Assembly (NCBI GenBank): GCA_008933525.1
Contig: WBUV01000019.1
Coordinates: forward strand, 1-16,052
Origin: Bacteroidales bacterium
GTDB taxonomy: Bacteria; Bacteroidota; Bacteroidia; Bacteroidales; Tenuifilaceae
Direction: 5' to 3'
DNA length: 16,052 nt
Positions 1-6,500 of the stretch are shown in pieces. Position 1 is the first letter of the stretch; each line of letters opens with the position of its first letter. The position numbers and the translations under genes are program-made. The notes beneath the pieces were generated by a model. It was not told the DNA's origin. It made no database searches and saw only the letters and a program-made list of their open reading frames with translations.

Positions 1-1159
1 TTTGTAGTGTGTGCTGCGATAACTGAATGTGACAATCGAGATAACCATAAAGTAAAGAGTCGGAACTACTCTCTTCATTCTGAAACAACTCAAATTTCTT
101 AGGCTCGGGTTTCTCCTTGTTCTCAGTAAAACTTATATTAACATACTTATATAGTTTTAATAGATTAAGGTTGTTTTGCGATCGCTGAAGAACATCATTA
201 GAATAAAGAATTCCAGGGCGAATAAGGTTAGCATTGTAAATAACTCCCAACTTAATTCCTGGATCAGCAGGAAATACAAACTGAACACCATCAATAAGTA
301 CCGTATCGAGGAGAGATTCTTGTCGCTTGGAGATGAATGTCATAGGGTCGTAGTTTGGATAAACAAAAACCCGCTTAACCTTATAACGTAAAAAAGTGGA
401 GGGAACCCGCTTCCCCTCTTCGTTCATTCTTAATGGATTACGAATCATCAAAAGCACATCAACTTTATTATTCCCAACACTGGTATCGGCTGTAAATGTC
501 ACAAAGTCCTTATTAAAATTGTAATACCCATTATTTCTTAAATATGCCTCCAATCTATTTCTCTCCTCTTGCAAAATATCCCTATCAAAAAGTTGTCGAC
601 GACTTATAAGACAATTAACCGAATCTTCCTTAACCAGTCGTTGAATAATGGTATCCTCAACCGAATAGCTAATATTTCTTATTCGGTAGGGTACATTGGG
701 TGATACCTTGTAGAATACATCTGACTTTCTATCGTAATAAGAAATTGAATCGGTGACTTTTGCATTATAGTATCCTTTACTTTGAAGATACAACAGAACA
801 TTTCGAGTACCCTCGCTAATTAAGTTTGTGTCGATCAGAACAGGCTCTTCACCAATGGTTTTTAGCCAACGGTTCATTCTATTGAACTTGTAAGGACTGG
901 CGATATTAAATATTCTCAGGTGAAACCTGAATCCTAGAATTTCTTTATTGGGATGTTGCTTAAGGTAGGTCTCCAGTTCACCTGAATTCAATCCTTTTGA
1001 ATCAAGCTCGATGGTTGACTTATTAAGCAGATACCTACCCTCGGGAACGTTTCTGGTAATACTACACGACACCGCAAGCATTAACCCAATTACTATAAAA
1101 GGGAGAGTTTTAAGTCTAAACTTTACATTGAATTTTTGTTCTGAAAAATCTAATATCAT
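1..1159 (-). CDS. tamL: TamL-type BamA/TamA-family outer-membrane lipoprotein, N-terminal 386 residues (3' end outside window)
   Basis: This reading frame is open from ATG at 1159 to the window edge, so the C-terminal part, including the expected outer-membrane beta-barrel, is missing. An in-frame TGA lies three codons upstream of the ATG, which fixes the start region. Residues 18-31 form a hydrophobic segment ending in AVS|C, giving a lipidated Cys32; the 17-residue stretch before it is long for a signal peptide. The residues after Cys32 (SITRNVPEG) lack an acidic surface-export motif. The mature part reads like the Bacteroidota TamL family: a conserved start (VPEGRYLL), POTRA-like beta-alpha repeats (about 40-320) with phrases such as LYLQSKGYYNAKV and YLRNNGYYNF, and near the end LYGYLDCHIQLS, which normally precedes the barrel. 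Family knowledge: TamL is thought to work with TamB in outer-membrane assembly or lipid transport. The family is well supported by motifs; the gene symbol is inferred from them, because tamB is not visible. Confidence 0.8.
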   Translation of the reverse strand, partial: MILDFSEQKFNVKFRLKTLPFIVIGLMLAVSCSITRNVPEGRYLLNKSTIELDSKGLNSGELETYLKQHPNKEILGFRFHLRIFNIASPYKFNRMNRWLKTIGEEPVLIDTNLISEGTRNVLLYLQSKGYYNAKVTDSISYYDRKSDVFYKVSPNVPYRIRNISYSVEDTIIQRLVKEDSVNCLISRRQLFDRDILQEERNRLEAYLRNNGYYNFNKDFVTFTADTSVGNNKVDVLLMIRNPLRMNEEGKRVPSTFLRYKVKRVFVYPNYDPMTFISKRQESLLDTVLIDGVQFVFPADPGIKLGVIYNANLIRPGILYSNDVLQRSQNNLNLLKLYKYVNISFTENKEKPEPKKFELFQNEESSSDSLLYGYLDCHIQLSQHTLQ

Positions 1160-1186
1160 GGGCAAAAATCAACCTAATAGAGTGTA

Positions 1187-1213
1187 GAAAGATAGAAAAA
1201 GGTTTTGAAACAA
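1187..1213 (-). promoter_or_regulatory. Candidate promoter of the TamL gene
   Basis: On the minus strand TATCTTTC (1194-1187) matches seven of eight positions of the Bacteroidota -7 element TAnnTTTG. A TTG (1213-1211) lies 16 bases upstream as a possible -33 element. The -7 box ends 28 bases before the start codon at 1159 and lies downstream of the previous operon's terminator, where a promoter is expected. The last base of the box is off-consensus and AT-rich DNA gives chance matches. Confidence 0.35.
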
Positions 1214-1300
1214 CCATTGTCAGTGGTGATATTTTAAAACAATGATTTATGAATGAATGGTTTGGTTAGACTAATATGAAATTTTTGACCTTAAACTAAT

Positions 1301-1333
1301 AAAAAAATCGATCCCTGGAGAAGAGATCGATTT
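1301..1333 (-). terminator. Rho-independent terminator of the uptake operon
   Basis: A perfect 9-bp stem, AAATCGATC (1305-1313) with GATCGATTT (1325-1333), has an 11-base loop. In the minus-strand transcript it is followed directly by an unbroken run of U (the A-run at 1301-1307 on the plus strand). It begins about 20 bases after the stop codon of the gene at 1353-2405. It should end that transcript and separate it from tamL. Confidence 0.85.
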
Positions 1334-1352
1334 CAATTAATTACTGGAAAAC

Positions 1353-2405
1353 TTATCGAACTTCAAACCTTATTTCGCTTAATGCTTTAATGGCTCTGTC
1401 GGAAAAGAAATCGCAAGCAGGGAATAGCCTGTACCTACCACCCTCATTATTTTTAGGATCGTCAATTAGTAAAAAATCTTGCTGATCGTTTCTGTTAATA
1501 AGCTCCGAGTAAGTAACAGACATTCTATACCCATCCAATGCAGCTACAGTGAATAATCCCCTTTGAATGCTTTCCTTCGATACGGGGTAAGTTGATTGCA
1601 AGATATCCTTTAAATAGTAGCCTGTAAAAGGTGTTGTACTGTGAATACCTCGTCCACGTCCATAAAAAATTGTATTGAAAGTAACTGGCGACATACCCTT
1701 TGGAATATTTAGCGTACCCTCCTTGCCACTTGCATCTGTAACTTTAACCTTATCGGAGTATAAAGGCTTAATTTCTCTATCAATTTTGAAAGAAGCATCC
1801 AACGATCTTACAGTAATTCTAGTAGGATTTGAGATGTTACGCTCTGTTAGTAAATCGTTTGCAACAACCAATTTTGAAGTTTCGGGTAAAGGCCATAACT
1901 CCTTGGTTTTACTCGGAACGATGCGCATTACAGCATTGGCAATAATAATCTTATGCAGGTTATTTGGATAGTATAGTTCACCCCACGAAAAAACTACCTT
2001 CTCGCCAGCATCGTTACTTACCTCAACGTATAAATCGATAATTGGAGGGAATACATCGGCATTCTTCTTTTGGATGTTGACAGTGTTTAAAATATCGAAA
2101 AGCGAGTAGCCATCGTACCTATATGCCCCAACAAATTTGTTTGTACCGTCAGCATTAAGCAATGCCTCCTTTACAATTACTGAGTGAATAGGCAATTTGC
2201 TAAAATCAACGGTATCTGGATTTGCAATTTCGCCATCAACAACGAGTTGAACCATTGGCAACTGCTGAACAGGTTCATTATCGTAGAAGTTATTGGTTTG
2301 CTCAAGCGAGTCGACTATAACTTCCTGTGCAACTTGTTTCGATTCGATAGTCTGATTGCAACTCCATGCTATCAGCAAAAAAAATGGGAAAAGTATCTTT
2401 TTCAT
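1353..2405 (-). CDS. Lipoprotein with two sulfite-oxidase/molybdopterin-binding-like domains
   Basis: This 350-residue protein has a short lipoprotein signal ending at Cys16 (AWSC). The following residues (NQTIESK) lack the acidic cluster that sends lipoproteins to the surface, so a periplasm-facing location is inferred. Two halves share a layout. Residues about 53-200 run from VVDGEIANP through GAYRYDGYSLFDIL, then a strand-rich core ending in an NPTRITV-type strand. Residues about 245-350 run from TPFTGYYLKDIL through AALDGYRMSVTYSEL and RYRLFPA to SEIRFEVR. The pattern 'G-Y-x-L-x-D-I-L ... DG/AG ... V-x-[FY]-S-x-[EG]-L ... basic hydrophobic exit strand' is what I associate with the oxidoreductase molybdopterin-binding (SUOX) fold. 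Only one cysteine remains in the mature chain after Cys16 (Cys331, near the C-terminus), so the usual Mo-ligating cysteine appears absent, arguing for binding rather than catalysis. It starts 26 bases after the TonB receptor gene and is last in the operon. Fold assignment is by eye; the protein could be another ligand-binding fold. Confidence 0.65.
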   Translation of the reverse strand: MKKILFPFFLLIAWSCNQTIESKQVAQEVIVDSLEQTNNFYDNEPVQQLPMVQLVVDGEIANPDTVDFSKLPIHSVIVKEALLNADGTNKFVGAYRYDGYSLFDILNTVNIQKKNADVFPPIIDLYVEVSNDAGEKVVFSWGELYYPNNLHKIIIANAVMRIVPSKTKELWPLPETSKLVVANDLLTERNISNPTRITVRSLDASFKIDREIKPLYSDKVKVTDASGKEGTLNIPKGMSPVTFNTIFYGRGRGIHSTTPFTGYYLKDILQSTYPVSKESIQRGLFTVAALDGYRMSVTYSELINRNDQQDFLLIDDPKNNEGGRYRLFPACDFFSDRAIKALSEIRFEVR

Positions 2406-2431
2406 TTTTATCTAATTTAGGTTTAGTAAAA

Positions 2432-4753
2432 TTAAAATTTGGCACCAACACCAATTATTATAAATCGGCCCGGGCCAACAGCGCCCTTGCTATCGTAAAT
2501 CTGCTTATCAAAAATATTTTGAATACTAACCGATAGGTTAAGGTGATTCATCAGCTCCCTGCTCACTCTAAAATCTAAGGTGAATGCCGAAGGGTAAACA
2601 TCCGAGCCAACAATATCGTCCAATACATTCTGATCGTTAATAAACATCTCCCCAACATACTTGCAAGTTAATCCAACATTAATAATTCTTGGATCGTTGT
2701 AAAATGCTCCAAACGCAAAAGAGTGATTAGGCACATCCGTTAATAGTTTCCCTGTTAAGTCCGTGGGATCGTTACTATACAATGGTGTATACTCCGATAT
2801 TTTTGGAATGCTGTATGCATAATTACCAAAAAAGTTCAGATAACGAATTGGACTTGCTGTAAAATCGAACTCAAGACCATAAATCCTAACATCCGAGATA
2901 TTGGAACGAATCATAATTGGCCGATCGCCAAAGCCCATATCTATGCTATCGCCTGTAGAAACATAATACAGAAAATCGGTTCCCTTTGAATAAAACAAAC
3001 TCGACGATAGTTTTAACCAATCTACAGGACGATAATCTGTACCGATCTCAAAATTATCCAAATACTCCGGTTTTAGGTTTGGATTAGCCACTTTGAATCC
3101 TCCACGAATACGGCCTGATCGGCATAAATCGTCGAGGACCGATGGACGAAAACCACGGCTATAGCTGGTGTAAAATCGTAAATCGTCATTGGGTTTATAC
3201 TGAATGGAAACTCGTGGACTCAAAGCACCCCACTCCACATCATCTAATCCGAAGAACTGGTACTGATCCATAAAAACAGTCTCCGACGAGGGACTATTAA
3301 TTATAAATGCACCATCGTAAAAGCGTGAAAAGTCGTAACGCAAGCCAAGTAGAATCTTCACCTTATTGTTGAAGGTCGAAATTTCGTCTTGGAAATAAAC
3401 TCCATAAAAGTCCATTTTTCCACGATTATCAACTTTATCGGTTGAAGTGTAGTAAATATCCGAAGCGTCCACCTCACCCATCCTAAGATCATAGCCAAAT
3501 ATTAAGGTATGGTTTCGAATGTTTGTGTTGAAGGATGACATTAAACCATAATCGCTACGAACTGATAGCACATCGTACCATGTATAATCATCTTTTTCCC
3601 ATTCGCTTACCCTTTTATAGTTCTCGTTGAAGTAAAAAAGAGATACGTTCCATCCTAACTTTCCAAAACTTCCACTTACCGAAGAACGCAACTGGTAAGT
3701 ATCATGATCGGTAGTGTTGCCTAAAGGTTGATAGTACTTTTCGCCCGTGCCACGCATATCATCGTAATAGGTAAGATCTATCTCGGCCTTAATCTTACTT
3801 CTATTTTCGAAACCAGCCTTAAGATTTATAGCCTTTTCATCGAAACACGACTTAATAATATTATCGCCTAGAGCAAGTCTATCTGGTTTTGACTGGGTAA
3901 TGTAACCATCGCTTTTTCGATAATTTGCATTGGTAGACCAGTAAAAGTATTTACTAGAATTACTACCTAAACGGCCTGCTATACGAGTCTTAATACCCTG
4001 AGTATTGTATGTACCATAATCGATATTTACAAACCCTTCGAGTGATTTAGAGGGTCGCCGATTAATTACATTTATTACACCACCCATTGCATTTCCACCG
4101 TAGAGAGCAGAACCAGGACCCTTGACAACCTCAATTCGCTCAACATCACCAGTTGAAATTAGATTCCAATTCACAGAGCCTCCATCGGCCTTGTTAACTG
4201 GAATTCCATCGATTAACACAAGCGTACGAGCCTGCTCATTACCACTTAAGCCGCGCATAGTAACCGACGATTTGTGAGAAAATAATCCGAACGAACGACT
4301 CACCTGAACTCCAGGAAGCAATGCCAATACCTCATCGGTGGTTTGCGATGCAATAAAAGAAAGCTTTTCTGTGGTGATTAGGCTAATACGCCCAGGAATT
4401 TCGCTTATTCTATTCTCCGAACGAGTTGCCGAAACCACAATCTCGTCGAGTTGAATTCGGTTCTCTACTAGTTTAATTTCGAGTTCAAGCCGGTTACCCT
4501 CCACAACAAGTATTTTTTGCTGATACTTTTCGTAACCCAGAACAGATACCTCCAAACTGAACTCTCCAGCCTTTACCCTTTCAATAGTAAAAAAACCCAA
4601 TGAATTTGTTGCCGTTCCAACATTCCCAACAATTACATTCGCTCCTACAATTCCTTCGTTTGTTTTAGAATCGCGCACGTAACCTTGAATTCCATTTTGT
4701 GAAAACAGAGCATAAGGAGCAATTGATAGTAATAAAATTATCAGAGTTCTCAT
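2432..4753 (-). CDS. TonB-dependent outer-membrane receptor
   Basis: This 773-residue outer-membrane importer would take up a ligand using energy from TonB-ExbBD. Residues 1-19 are a type I signal peptide (cleavage likely after LFS). Residues about 20-105 form a CarboxypepD_reg-like beta-sandwich (GIQGYVRDSKTNEGIVGANV), common in Bacteroidota receptors. A TonB-box-like stretch (LDEIVVSATR, about 103-112) precedes the plug, about 115-235, which has canonical phrases LPGVQV, TLVLIDGIPVN, VERIEVVKGPGSALYGGNAMGGVINV. The rest is a beta-barrel, ending in a terminal phenylalanine (VGAKF). A GFRPS motif near residue 535 followed by NPNLKPE at about 557 corresponds to the FRAP/NPDL boxes of haem and siderophore receptors, but no histidine lies between them, so haem is not supported. 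The start lies 6 bases after the stop of the upstream lipoprotein gene, implying translational coupling. The ligand is unknown. Confidence 0.93.
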   Translation of the reverse strand: MRTLIILLLSIAPYALFSQNGIQGYVRDSKTNEGIVGANVIVGNVGTATNSLGFFTIERVKAGEFSLEVSVLGYEKYQQKILVVEGNRLELEIKLVENRIQLDEIVVSATRSENRISEIPGRISLITTEKLSFIASQTTDEVLALLPGVQVSRSFGLFSHKSSVTMRGLSGNEQARTLVLIDGIPVNKADGGSVNWNLISTGDVERIEVVKGPGSALYGGNAMGGVINVINRRPSKSLEGFVNIDYGTYNTQGIKTRIAGRLGSNSSKYFYWSTNANYRKSDGYITQSKPDRLALGDNIIKSCFDEKAINLKAGFENRSKIKAEIDLTYYDDMRGTGEKYYQPLGNTTDHDTYQLRSSVSGSFGKLGWNVSLFYFNENYKRVSEWEKDDYTWYDVLSVRSDYGLMSSFNTNIRNHTLIFGYDLRMGEVDASDIYYTSTDKVDNRGKMDFYGVYFQDEISTFNNKVKILLGLRYDFSRFYDGAFIINSPSSETVFMDQYQFFGLDDVEWGALSPRVSIQYKPNDDLRFYTSYSRGFRPSVLDDLCRSGRIRGGFKVANPNLKPEYLDNFEIGTDYRPVDWLKLSSSLFYSKGTDFLYYVSTGDSIDMGFGDRPIMIRSNISDVRIYGLEFDFTASPIRYLNFFGNYAYSIPKISEYTPLYSNDPTDLTGKLLTDVPNHSFAFGAFYNDPRIINVGLTCKYVGEMFINDQNVLDDIVGSDVYPSAFTLDFRVSRELMNHLNLSVSIQNIFDKQIYDSKGAVGPGRFIIIGVGAKF

Positions 4754-4759
4754 GGCAGC

Positions 4760-5665
4760 CTATTGTTGAATTTTAATTTCAAGTTCCATATATCCATCGG
4801 TTACAGTATCGGCATGCTTAACACGAACCAAACCATACTTTCCATCGGCTGTTTTAAATGGAATTATCTTATCGGTAAAACAGTACTTACACAATCCACT
4901 TATGTTTCCTGGCTTAAACGATGCAACCAGTAAACTGTCGTTTTGAGCACTCTCAAATTTTTGGAGATCAACCAAATTATTATCGGACGAGTAATAATCG
5001 TAGGAAATTGGATTCCTAACCGACCAACTCGATATTTCCGGATAATGCAACGCAGCAGAACTAGTTCCTGTATACCCTGGACAACAGAGCGTGGGAGACA
5101 TTATCCCGCTTGTTTGGTAAACAAACGCAACAATATCAATTTCAGCCTCGTGACCAGAGATATTTCCACTACTATAAAGCGTGCCGGTGTGTAAATCGAC
5201 AAAATTTGGATACTGCGAGTTGTTCTGCATACCAATCTTAAGCGAAGGATAATGGCTGATTGCTCCATAAGCCGAACCTTCACCAAGCAATACTGTTCGA
5301 GTTATAATTGCAGAATCGCGGTTAGCATTCATCACAAAGAACTCCCATAGCTCCATTTCGGCTGATGATTTAACAAAACTATGAACAGTATCGAGGCTTC
5401 TATTTTTGATAAACAGGCCATGATCGATCTCCTTTATCCTCTGACCGTTGACAATTCTGGTAATCCTTAAATTGGTAATTGGAGCACTCCCCGTAGTTGC
5501 CACAATACCGAATTTAATTTTACCCCCAACTGGAATTTCATCGTTGTTTGAAGTAAAATCATCGGTACTTTTTAGTGCAACAATTGGAGGAAAAACAGCC
5601 TCCTCTTCTTTCTTGCAATTTGTAAGCAGCGTAACTGCTATACAAACAATTAATAATCTGTACAT
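4760..5665 (-). CDS. Predicted surface-exposed lipoprotein with two cysteine pairs, paralogue of the preceding gene
   Basis: This 301-residue protein has a lipoprotein signal ending in LLTN|C17. The next residues, KKEEE, resemble the lysine-plus-acidic lipoprotein export signal described for Bacteroidota surface lipoproteins, so surface display is inferred. Residues about 25-130 look like an immunoglobulin-like beta-sandwich (PVGGKIKFGIVA ... LWEFFVMNANRDSAIITRTVLL). From about 143 on it aligns by eye with the 212-residue neighbour: KIGMQNNSQYPNF versus KIGAQSNTSIGAF, AEIDIVAFVYQ versus AKIDLVCFYEH, and FKTADGKYGLVRVK versus FKTQDGTYGLFKVV. It has an insertion bearing Cys194-Cys195, and Cys259-x-x-Cys262 just before the FKT motif; neither pair is in the neighbour. 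They could be disulfides or a metal site. The gene is 6 bases upstream of the TonB receptor gene and probably delivers ligand to it. I do not recognise a named family; the FKT-DGKYG ending recalls HmuY-like proteins, but only loosely. Confidence 0.8.
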   Translation of the reverse strand: MYRLLIVCIAVTLLTNCKKEEEAVFPPIVALKSTDDFTSNNDEIPVGGKIKFGIVATTGSAPITNLRITRIVNGQRIKEIDHGLFIKNRSLDTVHSFVKSSAEMELWEFFVMNANRDSAIITRTVLLGEGSAYGAISHYPSLKIGMQNNSQYPNFVDLHTGTLYSSGNISGHEAEIDIVAFVYQTSGIMSPTLCCPGYTGTSSAALHYPEISSWSVRNPISYDYYSSDNNLVDLQKFESAQNDSLLVASFKPGNISGLCKYCFTDKIIPFKTADGKYGLVRVKHADTVTDGYMELEIKIQQ

Positions 5666-5682
5666 AATATGATTAAATAAAA

Positions 5683-5720
5683 AACTGCATCCAACTCAGA
5701 ACCTGAACTGAGATGCAGTT
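5683..5720 (-). terminator. Intergenic hairpin with T-run between the two lipoprotein genes (partial terminator)
   Basis: AACTGCAT (5683-5690) pairs with ATGCAGTT (5713-5720), and CTCAG (5695-5699) pairs with CTGAG (5708-5712). The result is a 13-bp stem with a 4-base bulge (CCAA) on one side and an 8-base loop. In the minus-strand transcript the stem is followed by a T-rich run (TTTTTTATTT). It lies about 15 bases after the stop codon of the 5735-6373 gene. No TAnnTTTG promoter is visible between it and the next start at 5665, so it probably works as a leaky terminator or a 3'-end stabiliser within one operon. Confidence 0.7.
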
Positions 5721-5734
5721 AAATATTTAGTTAT

Positions 5735-6373
5735 TTAAACAGCTGGCTTGTAGGTTTTAATTTCGAACTGCAACCATCCACTTGCATTTTTAGGTTCACT
5801 AACAGCAACAACCTTAAATAGGCCATAGGTTCCATCTTGAGTTTTGAATGCATAAATATCGTTTGCTACAAGAAGTTTCGCTTTCTTATTGCTAGAAGTT
5901 AGTGTACTATTAAAGTATGTTGCAATAATTGCTTCGCCCTGCTTAATCTGGTCAAACTGTTCAACAGTAATACTCTGTGTATTAGCAGGCAAAGTACCAG
6001 CGCCACTTGATGCTGATGTAGGAGTAATTGTGGTTAAATTTTTTGTGGTGTAGTTCATAACATCAGTCTCTCCTGTGAAAATATCTCTAATATTGGCACC
6101 TGGAGAGGATAAGGTCATGTCGTTGATACGATTATTGATTTCATCGTGCTCATAAAAACATACCAAATCAATTTTAGCCTGATTGTTAAATGCATCAGTT
6201 TGATTGTAAATCTTTTTCTCAGAAAGAGAATAGAATGCACCAATTGAAGTATTGGATTGCGCACCAATTTTAACAATCCATTTTGATGGTTCATTATCAT
6301 CCTTTTCGCACGACGCAAAGGTGAACATAGCCACTAAGGCCAATAACATTAATTTTAAAAAATTTGTCTTCAT
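5735..6373 (-). CDS. Small predicted surface-exposed lipoprotein, first gene of the uptake operon
   Basis: This 212-residue protein has a signal peptide ending in FAS|C22. It is followed by EKDDNE, a close match to the lysine/acidic lipoprotein export signal reported in Bacteroidota (for example QKDDE in Capnocytophaga), so surface anchoring is inferred. The mature chain is a single domain, apart from a Ser/Thr-rich stretch (about 115-135: TPTSASSGAG). Three conserved blocks are shared with the next gene: KIGAQSNTSIGAF near the start, AKIDLVCFYEH in the middle, and FKTQDGTYGLFKVV near the end. It lacks the paralogue's N-terminal immunoglobulin-like domain and paired cysteines; besides the lipidated one it has only the cysteine in DLVCFY. 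A promoter-like box lies about 50 bases upstream and a hairpin just downstream, so it is probably the most strongly expressed gene of the group. No named family is recognised. A ligand-capturing role beside the TonB receptor is inferred from context. Confidence 0.78.
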   Translation of the reverse strand: MKTNFLKLMLLALVAMFTFASCEKDDNEPSKWIVKIGAQSNTSIGAFYSLSEKKIYNQTDAFNNQAKIDLVCFYEHDEINNRINDMTLSSPGANIRDIFTGETDVMNYTTKNLTTITPTSASSGAGTLPANTQSITVEQFDQIKQGEAIIATYFNSTLTSSNKKAKLLVANDIYAFKTQDGTYGLFKVVAVSEPKNASGWLQFEIKTYKPAV

Positions 6374-6421
6374 AGTTTATGGTTTTAGTTTGATGTTATG
6401 CAAAATATTTCATATCGATGA

Positions 6422-6449
6422 CAAATGTAAATAAATACCATAAACTAAA
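6422..6449 (-). promoter_or_regulatory. Candidate promoter of the uptake operon
   Basis: On the minus strand TACATTTG (6429-6422) is an exact match to the Bacteroidota -7 consensus TAnnTTTG. The region 16-20 bases further upstream (GTTTAG, around 6450-6445) is only a weak match to the TTTG -33 element. The start codon at 6373 lies about 48 bases downstream of the box. It sits in the gap after the histidine kinase stop codon, where a promoter for the four-gene group is expected. Confidence 0.5.
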
Positions 6450-6500
6450 CAGTTAATGAAATGATGTTTTTTAACAGGCAGTAATATTCCGAAATAAATA

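Noticed and set aside
178..185. GCGATCGC palindrome, also present near 15705
   Set aside because: Only two copies noticed in 16 kb, both inside coding sequence; no sign of a functional repeat family.
176..391. Plus-strand 71-codon open frame
   Set aside because: It lies antisense inside the tamL reading frame, which has clear family motifs; no promoter or homology pattern supports it.
1353..2405. Active MsrP/sulfite-oxidase-type enzyme
   Set aside because: No cysteine in the core of either half to ligate molybdenum, and no catalytic partner subunit nearby.
2432..6373. Assignment of the operon as a HmuY/HmuR haem uptake system
   Set aside because: The lipoprotein resemblance to HmuY is limited to a short FKT-DGKYG-like ending, and the receptor lacks the expected histidine between its FRAP- and NPDL-like boxes.
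6452..6475. GTTAA...TTAAC inverted repeat as terminator of the histidine kinase gene
   Set aside because: Only five base pairs with a long AT-rich loop; a chance match in this composition.
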